A stretch of 64,000 nucleotides of DNA from assembly GCF_002999335.1 (NCBI RefSeq), contig NW_020312118.1, positions 1-64,000 on the forward strand. The letters run 5' to 3'. The DNA is from Cyclospora cayetanensis. Lineage: Eukaryota; Apicomplexa; Conoidasida; Eucoccidiorida; Eimeriidae. The position numbers and the translations under genes were made by a program. Below are positions 9,201 to 20,500 of the stretch, piece by piece (position 1 is the first letter of the stretch; each line of letters begins with the position of its first letter). A model generated the notes under the pieces. That model was not told the DNA's origin. It made no database searches and was given only the letters and a program-made list of their open reading frames with translations.

Positions 9201-11929
9201 CAGACAGCAAGCCTCCAGGGCAGTGCTTGGCTTCACAGAGCCCGCCTGCTGCTGCTGCGCTCGTTCCACTTGCTCTAGCCGCTGCCTCAGATCCTGAGAG
9301 TTCTCGGCGTCGGCGCAAGTCACGGTAGGCCTTACGCAATGCGGCGATGAGGCCCCCTCTTGCGGAGCTGCTGCTCGTGGCGCTGCACCGGCTGTTGCAA
9401 CTGTGGGAACGGGCAGTCGAGTTGCTATCCCTGGTGCCAGTCTTGCGGCCAGGGCACTGCGTGGAAATTCCCATGAGAGCGAAATTCTTGAGCACTTCAC
9501 AGCCGATGGCTCCCGCACCCACAAGCAGCACGCGCATATGGTTCAGGTGTCTCTGCAGCTCCTCGCCTAAGAGCTGCTGCTGCCCTGCCCAGGGTGAAGG
9601 CAGCACAGTCGCGTCTATGGCAGCATCGTCCGCGCCGGCTGATGCAACTGGCGAGTCGGCTGGTGCTCCATGCTCAGCGAGTCCCTCAGTAGGCTTGGCA
9701 AAGAAGCACATCCTTAAACTCGTGCTAGTGCTGCTGCTAGAGCTGCTGCTAGTGCTGCTGCTAGAGCTGCTGCTAGTGCTGCTGCAAGAGCTGCTGCTAG
9801 TGCTGCTGCAAGAGCTGCTGCTAGTGCTGCTGCAAGAGCTGGTCCTGCTGCCGCCGTTTTCAGTGAGCGCTAGAAGGTCGAGAGCCTGCAGCACGAATGG
9901 CCGTTGCAGCGGCGGATATCTCCGTGTGAGGCCCTTGAGAGTCTCTTGGGCGGCGAAGGCGCCTGAGGCAGATCGCACCAAGGCTCACACGAAACTTTGC
10001 AGCAGCCCTACTATTTGAGAAGGAGCACCTGAAGTCAAAGAGTTCTGTTCCTTCAATTGAGCCCTTCCTCCCATACACTCTCAAGACACGGTAACAGCAC
10101 AGCAGGAAATGGTGGATCTTACCCATCGCAGCCGCAATGGGGGCGAGATGGCCTCGTGAGCCTTTGGCCATGAGAACCGCTAGCTCTCCAGCCTTTGCTG
10201 CCCCTTCCGCAGTAGCTGCAGCGGCTGCCGAGTTGGCAGCAGAAGCAACAGCAGCGGAGGGCTGTTGTGCAGCTTCGGAAGGTCCAAATCGGCGAAGAAA
10301 GATAGCAGCAGCTCGCGCTGCAACTCGCGAAGTACTGGTAATACGGCTTGCGTTCCAGCTCCTTAGACTTCCAACATCGCTTGGAGCTTCAGGGCTCTCC
10401 AGATCCAGCGCCGCTTGTGCTCCTATACCGTCGGATACACGCTCAGCGTCGTTGTTCTCTGGTAGCGTTCCTGCCTCCTCGGCGTCCAAGGCTTCAAACG
10501 CAGCAGTGAGGCACTGCTGCTCTTCTCCAATTACTGCGCGCTCCGACTGTTGAGAAGCGCACAGGCCCTCTCCTTGGAGGCTCAGAGCCTCGCTGAGCGG
10601 TGGAAAAGATACGGACGTTGCCTCTGCGGCGTGTGGCTTTTGCAGCTGCTCGCGCTGCTGCTCTTGAGACTGTGCGTGCTTCTGCAAGAGCGCTGCAAGA
10701 GCCGCTTCCTCGTTGACTCCCGAGAAGCAAAAATCCCCAAAGTCTACGGCGATCCTGCCGGTAAGGCCGGCTGTACAGACAGCCACGACGAGAGGGCCTG
10801 CGCTCCGCTGCTGCCGATCGAGGCTACCCTGAGGGAGGCGCCGCTTGGAAATCCGCAATTCGCGCGCTAGCGAAGCGAAAAACAGTTTTTGTTGCAGCGG
10901 ACGATCGCAGAGCAGCAGAACATCGACCTGTTCCAGCAATTGCAGCACGCGCATGCGCCAGGCAGGAGCAGCCTCGCCGGCCTGCTGCTGTAGAGACACC
11001 TCAGAAACCCGCGCATACGGAGCCGCAACACGGCGCAGCGCCCCACACGCAACTGCAGCGCGTGTCAGGGTATCCCGCTTGGGGGGCAGTTGCCCCTTGA
11101 GCGGCTCTCGTGGCAGCTCGGGATGTTTCGCGAGCTGGATGGCGGGTTCTTCGCTGCATTGGCTGGAGGCGGCTGTAGCGTCTGCGTCCAAAGGGAGTGC
11201 GGCGCTCTGTTTCTCGCACGCCGCTGCACTGTGCTCGGCGACAGCAAAATTCGCCGCTCTCTCGGCAGGACTGGGCGGCTCTGGGTCGGCTAGAAGAACG
11301 CGGCCTACACCCGACTGCAGCAAACACTTTGCAGCTTCTACTGCCGCTCCACCAGCTCCGATGAGGAGCACACAGGAATCTGGGAGGAGCGCCTGCTGCT
11401 CGGGGCCCCACACCAGCAGCTGTCTCGACAAGAAGGAGCGAAGCGACAGATCCTCCTCCCCTCCCCCCTGGGTTGCCAGCGTGCCGGAGTCTTCGGAAGT
11501 TGGGCAGCAGGCAACGACATCCGCGGAAGAGGTCGCTGCGCCAAGCGGCTCTCGTGAGATACCCCGTGAAGGGCCTCCTTCGCCTGCCTGTACTGGGCGA
11601 ACGTCGTGGGACCTATCGATGATGGCTCGAAGGGCGGCTGTAGCTGCGGGAGCCAGCCTTTCCGCGCTCTCTCCTGCCTCCCCCGGAGGTGTCTTCTGAC
11701 CTCCTTCCAGAGGGGGGGGCGGAAGCGCTGGGGCGAGGCACGAGCGCATCTGCAGCAGCGCGGCCGAGGGGAGCTGCCTCGAGGCACAGCGGCGGCTAGG
11801 GGGGAAGGAAAGCAGTGCGTCTCCGCTGCATCGCCGCGTCGAGACTGCCTCGAGTGCCCTCCCAAAGGGCAAATGCAGCGGGAGGAGCAACGCACAGAGC
11901 AGCACACATGAGCGCCACAAGTCTAGCAT
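6252..11929 (-). CDS. ubiquitin-activating enzyme E1, expanded, with apicoplast-type leader
   Basis: It adenylates ubiquitin or a ubiquitin-like protein, loads it on a cysteine and passes it to E2. Best model: exons 11929-10012, 9962-9052, 8939-8576 and 8377-6252 (about 1,770 aa; canonical E1 is about 1,050). Landmarks in order: first adenylation half, SRQLLVWGPEQ then LLIGAGGAAVEAAK; AAQETLKG; second, ATP-binding half VLLVGAGAIGCEVLKNFALM; DGDVVEVSNLSRQVLF; DLIVAALDSVEARLYVD; VEAGTLGLRG joined across an intron to HSQSLVPHLTEPY; catalytic-Cys motif VPLCSVRGTP; GRIVPATATATTLAAALACLE; and a C-terminal ubiquitin-fold domain. The first 27 residues are a signal peptide followed by an Arg/Ser-rich, nearly acid-free stretch, the layout of apicoplast proteins, so this is a candidate for the plastid E1 of the SELMA pathway. 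The first intron is uncertain: the acceptor may lie near 9985 instead. Long Ala/Ser/Gln inserts separate the conserved blocks. Confidence 0.9.
9718..9842. repeat. 24-bp minisatellite inside the E1 coding sequence
   Basis: About five imperfect copies of a 24-base unit of ctg/cta/gtg triplets. On the coding (minus) strand it encodes Ser-rich Ser-Thr-Ser-Ser blocks between the AAQE segment and the second adenylation half of E1. It lengthens a surface linker and does not interrupt a conserved motif. Confidence 0.85.
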
Positions 11930-12618
11930 GGCGGCGGGAAGCCTTGTTTGGGAGCCTCATCCCCCCCGTCCGCGTAAACACCAGGTACGGCGTGGTTTGG
12001 AGCCTGTTGCTGCATGCGTTGGGGCTTTTAATGACGGGAATCCGCAATAACAGCCGCGCGGGAGGGGCTTGCTGGCGAGGCGTCCCTAGCCGCCGGAAGA
12101 CTCGCACCACGACAAGAAGCCAGAGCGCGTTGCGAAGAAGCTCTCATGGACCTTCGCCGCTGAGTTTTTCTCAGCTCGCCAAAATAGAAATTCTCGGATC
12201 GAGACACCGCGGAGGAAGGCTGGGAGGTCGAAAACCAGCGCCGCTCACGCTTCGGGGAGTGACGACGACTGCAGTGGGGCCTCTCGTGCTCGCCCGCGTA
12301 TGTGCCGGCTCGCAGTGGCGACGCTTGCGCAAGCGGCAACAGCCCCCGACCAGAAGAAAAACGGCGAAACAAACCGAAATAACAGCCGAATCGGCGGCTG
12401 TACGCTCCGCAACAGCACGCCATCCGCCTCACCCGCCTCCCCCAAGTCTCGGAAGGCCTTCATGGGCTGTGCGGGAAAGTTTCGGGGGTAGCCGTGTGTC
12501 TGTCCACCCTTGTTTCTAGGGTGTGTCTGTCCGCACGAAAGCTGCACTCTTTGCCGCCTCACCAACGACGCGACTCCTGCGACGGCCCTCCATGATCCCT
12601 CCTGTTCTTCTCAAGTAG
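11930..12618. other. GC-rich region upstream of E1
   Basis: The 5' flank of the E1 gene. Frames are open on both strands, but none shows a family motif, so I support no gene here. A 5' exon of the plus-strand gene at 12619 could be hidden in it. Confidence 0.45.
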
Positions 12619-13726
12619 CCGACACCGCCTTTAAAGCCCTCCAAGTACTCGATTGCAGCGCACTTCGCCCTCCCTCTGCCCGTGGACGCATCTGCTGCAG
12701 CTTCTGCTGCTATTTCCGAAGGAGCGCCCTCCAGCGAAAGCATAGAGATCCGCACAAGCCCCTCTGCCTGCTCCCCCGAGGCTCTTCGACACCACGCTAG
12801 CAGCACCAGTAGCAGCACAAAACGGCAGCAGCACCGGCGGCTCCTGCCCCTTCAGGTGTGTCGTCACCCGCGTTTCCTCCTCTTCAACGAGGAATTCGGC
12901 CCGCGAAACTCTCTGTCTCCCTCTCTCGCGCCGTGCCGATACTGCAGCTCCTGCCCCTGCAGGGCAGCGCATGCTTACAGCAAGTGAGCGCCGCTTTTCT
13001 AAGTCGCTCTTCCTCCTGAGCCCAGCTACGCACGCGACAGCGCGAGCGCTCCAGGCGCCATGCGCATGCACGGCCCACAACAAGAGGCTTCTCGGTGTGC
13101 TGCTGCTCTACTGGCGTGCTTGAAGCTGAGACGGCAGCGACAGGTGCTCTACCGAAGCGGTCCTTGTGCATGCTGCTAGTTGCACAGGCGAACCGCGCGC
13201 TGCTTGCTTGTAACTGCTGCGTTGCAGACCCTCCAAGGGTGCAGCATGGAAAGGACTCCCCGTGCAAAAACTGCCCTCATGCAACAGCATCCCCAGCAGA
13301 TGTCGCAGAAGCCTGAGAGAGCAGAAGACCTACCCTGCGCCTCAAAACTCGTATGCGCCCCCCCTATTTCTGCCATTCGCCTTCTCTTGCAACTTTTTAA
13401 AGTGAGAATTCGCACGTGTACTGCCGTTCTTTCGGTGCTGCAGATGCATGCACCCTGCTGGGGCTGTGCCTGTGTGTGCTATCCCCGTTCAGACGGCTTA
13501 TCTCCAGTGTCTGCGAGAGTTCGACTCTTCCCACATCCTACTTCCGGCCTCTCCCCATTTAGGAGTCTTACGTAGCATTCGCAGACAAGCAGCCGTTTAC
13601 ACGCACCTCCAGGAAGTCTTCGCCGCATTTCCATCCATGAAACTTGAGGATCTTTTGTGCTTGCAGATACCACGGGGCGTTGGAAAGGATGCTGCAAGAC
13701 TGCGATGGTCTAAGGTGGACTTTTAG
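12619..13726 (+). CDS. probable small spliced gene, unknown product (5' end not found)
   Basis: Three plus-strand blocks join in phase 0: 12619-12855, 13228-13401 and 13493-13726. Donors are CAG|GTGTGT and AAA|GTGAGA; acceptors are ttgcag and gttcag. The last two blocks give a natural-looking helical C-terminus (AIRLLLQLFK joined to TAYLQCLREFDSSHILLP, ending ARLRWSKVDF-stop). I recognise no family. The first block is less certain: the opposite strand of 12516-12818 is also open and begins with a hydrophobic leader, so the two readings compete. The stop lies 375 bp before the RIC1 start codon on the same strand. Additional 5' exons are likely, because the model has no credible initiator. Confidence 0.4.
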
Positions 13727-14100
13727 GTGATCTTGCGATGCTCTGAAGCAAAGGCTTGTGTTTGTTTTTCTTTCTGCTCGCTCGCTGCGATGTTGCGTGT
13801 TTGTCTGCCTGTCTGTCTGTCTGTGTATAGGCGTGTTTATGCGTGGGAAGCTCTCTTTCTGCATGCTCCTGCCCTCCTTCTCCACCGCCCTTCCCTATAT
13901 ATATATACATATGCTAGCTGCACTGCACTTCTGCAGGGCTGTTTCTCTCTCTCTCTTGCACGCGTCGCAGTCGTCTTCCTGTGCCTCTCGGCTTCGCTTG
14001 TTGCAGGCGCTGTCTTCGCCAAGAAATCAACCCCAGACAGGCGGCCTGAGGGTTATTTCCCTCTTTTCCGACTAAAGCAGGATAAACGACAGCAGCGGCA
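13727..14100 (+). other. 5' leader/promoter region of the RIC1 homologue
   Basis: Contains a (tctg)n tract near 13800-13825, a ta tract near 13893-13910 and a ct tract near 13945-13958, then pyrimidine-rich sequence up to the RIC1 start codon. I see no frame that needs explaining. Confidence 0.5.
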
Positions 14101-17100
14101 ATGATTAGCGCGTACGGGCAGCCCAGCGTGCTCTCGCTGCCGCTCCCTCCCGCTAAGGAGCGAATCAGCCCACGTGCTTGCAGCACTCCCAGCAACAGCG
14201 GCAGGATAAGCATTGTAGTATCCGACATCCAAGTATCCCCCTGCGGCCTATACATTGCTGTGCTTTCTCCGTGGGGAGTCTTCGTTTACAGCAACGGGCA
14301 GTGCCGCATGCTTCTCGGCAGCTGCATGCTGCCTGTGGATTCGGAGGTCTACGGAAATCTGTGCTGCTGTTGCTGGGGTTCAGACTCTTCTGCCCTTTTC
14401 GTCAGTGCAGATCCTCTGGCGTGCATTTGCGTCTTCTCCATTGGCAGAGGTGGCAACGCGCTGCTGCAGCAGCAGCAGCAACAGCATCGTGGCGAAAGCG
14501 GCGCAAGCCGCAGCTACCCAGCCCCTCCCTCTCAGCGGTACGGGGACGAGGCACCGACAGCAGTCTCCGTGGCGGGAGGGGCAGGAGAGGACAGCTGGTT
14601 GCTCGAAGGGTTCGCTGCTGCAGCCACTCTGCACCACTCGGGGAGCTTGAGCTTCGGGGAAGGGCAGGATAGCGCGGCAGAAGAGGAGGAGCAGCAGCTG
14701 CTGCTGCAGCCAGCAGCCGCAGAAAACGCGACAACAGCGGAGCAAGCCATTAGGTCCATGCCTTCAATGATAACGGCCTATAGGTCTGCGCATACGGCTC
14801 CCGTGTCTGTGTCTTTCTGCTTGCTGTTGCGCTTGCCAGTGCGACCGTCTACCCTCTGTTGCCCGGTGTGGCAGAAGCAGCAGCAGCAGCTGCTGCTGGT
14901 GGGGTGCAGCAGGCAGCCCGCCCTCTTTTGGCTGCACTTAGGGGGCCTCACGCAGGTGCTGGGGTGTCTGTACACTACAGACCTTATCAGAGTCGTCCGA
15001 CGTGCGGGTGTGTGCCCCGGAGCGGCAGGTGCCTCTGCAGCTGTAGTAGTCGCTGCTGCTGCTGCTGCGGGGGCTGCTGTAGCGACAGCTGCGGCGGTCC
15101 AAGCAGGATCTGCCGCTGCAGTCGTCGGTTTAGGGTGTCTGTGCAAAGGCTGCGGAGGTGGCTGCTCTTGTTGCTTCGACTTGGAGGGCATGCGTCTCCC
15201 CCGTGGAGGGCGAAACGGAAAAAATAGCACCAATAGCAGCAGTCGTAGCAGCGCACCTCCACCAGCAACCGCTGCAGCGACTCTGTCGTGCAAGCGTTGC
15301 AGATGCCGAGGTCGTCGGCTCCCACTGACTTACCTTTATCACCCCAAGGGGTATGCTTCGCTCTCTGAGCTGCTGCGACTCCCCGCATTCGCACAAGATG
15401 CACAGCTGCTCCCCGATTTGCCAGATGCCTGCCTCCTCGCAGCCGGCTCTAGAGACACCCTGAATCCAGCGTTGCGATGGCGTAGTGCCACAGTAAGTAG
15501 AGCCTCATCGCCAGCAACGGACGCGCAAGACGGCCGTTGCGGAGGCTGCGGCAGCACGCTCACCTGCAAGACTAACCCGAGACAGCAGAGGCGATGTGCG
15601 TTGAGCTCCAACTTTCGCCGGTCTGCATCATGCCTCCCGCCGAATGCAGAAAGCAGGCCTTCCCACTGCGCTCGGGGATCATTTAATTCTCCCTCTTGGC
15701 CAGTTGGCGGTAGCTGCAGTGCCGCAAGCGCCAGCAGCAACAGCAGCAGAGGAAACAGCAACAGCAGGCAAAGCAGCAACAGCAGCAGCAACAGCAGCAG
15801 CAAGCGCAGCAGTTCTTCCGGCAACAGCAGCCTGCTGGCTTCTTTCAGGCAGCCAGGGGCAGCCAGCAGGAGCTCTGGTGGGAGGGCCATGTGCAACGCA
15901 GCGGCGCTTCGCGCGGGAAGCGCATACAGCGGCACTGCCAGCAGCACGAGCAGCTGGGACGGGGAACAAGTTGTACTTGGACGCAGTAAAAAGTCTTCAA
16001 GGGGGCATTATTGGCTACTGCGGCATCAGAGGTCGCTGCAGCAGTCGCAGTCGCAGCAAACTCGCACGCGTGAGCCCCACCTGGTGCGCAGCCAGACCGC
16101 TGGATCCGTGTTGGAGAGCAGCTCGCCTTCTCTCCAGTATTCGCGCGGCATTCGCCAAATGCAGCTGGACTGCCGAATAGACATCCTGGCAGTCGTGACA
16201 GCCGTCGGTGAGCTCATGCTGCTGGCCTGGCGTTTTCCTCTGCGTGGAATAACCCGCAAGGCGCCTCCCGGTGAGCGCGAACTCGCTGAGGGAGACCTTC
16301 TTCCAAATACCGTGGTTCCTCAGCATGCCGTGCAGCAGGTGCCTGAGCAGCAGGAGCAGCAGCAGGAGCAGCAGCAGCAGCAGCAGGAGCAGCAGGAGCA
16401 GCAGCAGCAGCAGCAGGAGCAGCAGCAGCCTTCTCGGCAGGCTTCAGCTGCAGCCATGGCGGATCCAGCAGCAGCCTCAAGGTGTCAAAGCACGGGCGAC
16501 GGGGAGAGCAGCAGCACGAGACACAGCCGCTGGAGAAACATCAGCATCGGCGCGGGTTTGAACGGTCGCGTTTGCATAGGGCACTCAGCCTCCGAGGCTC
16601 AGCCCCCTGAGTCTCGCGGCGCCTCAGCAAGCAAGAGCAGAACTGCCCCCAAAAGAAAGCCTCCGCATAGAAGGCCTCTAGGTCTGCTCTTGCGCGATCA
16701 CGCTGTCTGCTGCTGCGCACTCACAGGCGAGCGCAGTCTGGTGGCTGTGGGGCTTAAAAGCGGAGAGGTCGAGATATACAGGCTGCTCTGGTCCAGGAAC
16801 CCTGTACAGCGGCGTGCATGCACCAGGAGACACCAGCAGCGCATGCAAGAGCAGCAGCGACTGCCGAAGCCTGCCCATCGGAATGTCGAGCGAGACGGCT
16901 TCACGCTGCTGCCGCAGCTGCTGCATGTCCTCACGGCACCCGAGGACGTCAGCCGTGCAGCTGCAGCTGCAGCTGCAGCAGCACACGCAGCGGGAAATCC
17001 ACCAGCTCCTGAACTCACGCTTCCTGCGGGTGCCCTCTATCAAGAGGCGCACAGTGTGCAGAGTTTGCAGTGGACAGCAGACGGCGCGGCCTTAGCAGTG

Positions 17101-17493
17101 CGGTGGGTTAAAGGGGGTGCTGCCGTCTACAGTCATTTAGGGGACCTTCTCTTTTCCCTCGCAGATCCTCTTGAGGCTGCGGCATGGAAGGGAGCAGCAG
17201 CAGCACCCGCCGTCGCCGACTCGTGCACCGCAAATTCCGCCAACTTGCAGGAGCAGCTGCAGCAGCAGCACCCTCCGAGCAGCAGCTCTGCATTTTCCTT
17301 CCTGCCGCGCTTCCATCCGGGAGAAGTACTGCGTGCAGGCGCAGCACCGGCAAAAGCTGCAGCCGCTGCTACAGGGGCAGCTGAAGGTGCCGGGCAGTTA
17401 TGCAGTTGGGTGATGGGGGACCTTTCTCTGCTTCACGTTATGTGTTTGTCCTATGAAACCAGTCACCAGGCGCAGTATGAGTCCAGCAGCAGC

Positions 17494-17525
<32 letters not shown>

Positions 17526-20500
17526 TAGCAGCAGCAGCACTGGCACTAGTCCCAAGGGCTGCGACGCGGCGTTGCCTGCGGATGCTGCTGCCGAGGATGA
17601 TGCCACCCTTAGATCTCCTCCAGAACAGCTGGTAGAGGTATCCATCGTGAGGAGCGCGTCTGTCGCTGCTGCAGCCTCGGCTGTTGACGTGAGTGGCAGC
17701 CGGTGCTCATCAGATCTTACCAGCAGGTGCGTCCGTGGGAAGGTGTCACGCGAGGGATGCCTCTTAGCCGCATTTTTAGCGCTCTTCGCCGGCAGTGCAG
17801 AGAGCGCACGCTTGCAGTATTTCTTTCAAAGCGCTGAGCTGCTAGCCTTTTTTGACCGTCTTCTCTGCGCCGCCGTTCATAGTCCCCCACTTTTTGACCC
17901 CTGCTGATTCCACCGTGCCTGTGTGTTCAGGGTGCTTCTTGGCGGCTCGCATTTGTTGGTGTGGAGCTTTCTAGGCGCAGGGCGTCCTGCTGCTTCCCTC
18001 TCGCTGATCCCGCTGCCGCCCTGTCTGTACACTGCGAAGGCCTTCCCCTTACGGCAGGCAGCCCTCTCCCCTGACGGCGCGCAGCTGCTGGTGGCTGGCA
18101 GTCGAGGCGTTGCTCTTTTCGCGCTGTTGCAGAGGCGTTGGAGGCTGCTCTGTAGCGAGCGGCAGGAGGCTCAGTTGCCAACGGGCCTTCTTCCTCTTGG
18201 GTGGTACACAAACGACATCTTCTTCGCAACGACTTCCGCGTCAATCCCGCTGGGGGGTGCACCACCGGCGGCTGCTGCAGCTCCCGAGCCACGCAGCCTC
18301 CTTGGGGCCACTGATGCCTCTCCCCGCTGGCTGCTACCTTTGCACATCCATCGCGGGGTGGAGGCTGCCGTCGCTGCTGCAGTAGAAAGCTGCCCGTCGC
18401 GTTTCGCTGACCATATCCCCTTCGCTATACACGAGCAAACGGCGTGGCTGCAGCTGCAGCACCTGCACCTGCAGCACCCGCAGCAGTCCTCACTCATGTG
18501 GGGAGCGGCTGCGGACTCCAGGATCAGCTCCTCAAGACTTGGTGCAAGTTTTTCTTCAGGAACGACTGCGCGAGAGACGAGGATTGGCAGCGGCACCCAC
18601 AATATGAGACACTACGCGATGGTGTGGCTCAGCTCTAGCGAGCGACTGGACTTGCGCTGCCGCGTTGCCGAGATTACCCGCCTCCCCGCTAGACCCCAAA
18701 TAACCACAGTGTTGCCACCCCCGCAGCACCAGCGCTTGCTGAGACCTACAACGCCTCGCGGATTTCGCTGCTGCCTCTGCGAAAGAAACGACAGAGGCAG
18801 CTGTAGCGGCAGCGGCTGCTGCTGCTGCGTCGTCTGCAGCGGCGCAGCGGCCTGCGCCTTGCAGTGCTTCTATGCGGGAGACGCCAGCAAGCCCGTTTTG
18901 GCAGTTTTCGATGCTTTGCGACTTCTTACGGCGTACCAGCTGCAGCCACCGTGCCATGAGCGCAGACGACACCAGCAGTACGATGTGGCGGCTCTCTGGC
19001 AACTGGATCTCTCAGATTTTTGCGACAGGCCGCCGCAGCAAATCCGCTTTGTAGGCTGCGTGTGGTTGCTGCTCCTGCTTCTGCAGTCGGGAGATCTGCT
19101 GCTGCTGCGTCTGGGTGCCCCTGGGAAGGCCGTGCATACGCAGCCGCAACAGAGGAGCTACCGCATTCCGCGGCTCGCTGTGGAGGCTGCCACGCTGCTG
19201 GCACAGGGCGTCACAGGTCTGTGGAGCGGTGCAGAAGCTCAAATGCGTGAGCACTACGTGTTACCGTCCGCGCATGTTCGCGTGCTTCGCTCACGGAAGC
19301 TTCAAGAGGAGCGCGATACGGGATGCAGAAGAGAGCTCCTACCTGCGTGTTGTTGCTGCACCTGCACGGCACCTGTGGGGCTTTCTTCTCAACCGCCTGG
19401 ACCGTCGGAACATGGAGAGCAGGAGCTGCAGCAGCCGGCCGTTGTGACTGCAGCATTTGGATCCTCGGGTGAGAAGGGAATCTCCGTTCTCCGCGATAAC
19501 CGCAGCGGCCTGCATGGAGCAGGCGTTGCGCATATTCCTGCGGAACGTGCGAGTGGAGCAAAAAACACGAGCAGCCGAGAGAGCAGCAACCCATTCAGCA
19601 GGAGCTCATCAGGGGGGGACGATGCAACTGAAGGCGGCCTTGCTAACTTTCCTTTCAGGTGGTCTGCACCAGGAGACGGGTTATGTGGAAAACGTCTTTC
19701 ATCTGCGCATGGCGCATCGAATTCAAACTTCTTCCGCAACGCGGACTCAATCGACAGTACTGGGGGGGCTGCTGCTGATGCTGCTTCCTCCGCTGCTCTG
19801 TGGTGCATGGCCTCTGGAGGCGCACCGACGATCGTGAAGCGGCAGACGTTCCAAGGCTTCGTTGATTTCCCTCGTCCTGCTGCGGCGATGCCGCTCTTCC
19901 CCACAAGCACGGTTCACGCCAGCAGTCCTGAGTTGCAGCAGCAGCAGCTGCATCGCACACACGAGCAGCGCAGGCACTTGATGCGGGAACGCTACGCTCC
20001 CCTATCGCTCCCGGCTCTAGCGGCAGAGCGGCCTCGAAGGGGCACTGCTGTCTCTCCAAAGCCTTGCAAAGCCTCTAAAAAGGTGTCAGAAGAGCTGGAA
20101 GACTCGGCAGCAGCAACAGGGCAGCAGCTGCGGCGTCGGTGGCAGACTTTCTGGGCAGCAGGTCGAAGCCGGCTGTCGAGACAGCCTGAAAAGCAGCGCA
20201 GCAGTGCCACCAGGTGAGCTGTTCTTTTATCATGCATGAACGTTGCAGCACCTGGTGCACGCATAGTCTATTGACACAGTACTGGCACGCACTGCTCGCC
20301 GCAGCGAGGGCTGCACTCGAGCCGCGTCTCTTCAAGAGGCATGTCGGTGGAGCCTGCCGCTCGTTTCTTCTTGGACCAGGCTTCCTGAGGCACGACGTCG
20401 TGAGCGCGCCGCGTAGCTAAGAGTGCGGACATGCGTGGCAACGCAACCTGTCCTTTTTCGTGCAGCCTGGAGGCTTACACGCGTGGTGCCTGTTGTACCC

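Noticed and set aside
10137..11699. Long plus-strand frames (up to 284 codons) opposite the E1 gene
   Set aside because: CAG/CTG-rich DNA lacks stop codons in most frames, so antisense frames stay open. They show no family motifs, whereas the minus strand carries the complete E1 series.
8986..11929. E1 of SUMO, NEDD8 or Atg7 type instead of ubiquitin E1
   Set aside because: Both adenylation halves are fused in one chain with the GAGAIGCEVLKNFALM motif, the LTEPY segment before the catalytic cysteine and a C-terminal ubiquitin-fold domain, the layout of UBA1-type enzymes.
13893..13910. TATA-like tract before RIC1 as a TATA box
   Set aside because: It is a simple ta microsatellite, and coccidian promoters usually lack a defined TATA box.
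14778..17645. Minus-strand frames opposite RIC1, including poly-Leu runs that resemble membrane helices
   Set aside because: Poly-Leu is the antisense reading of CAG/AGC runs; the RIC1 motifs lie on the plus strand.
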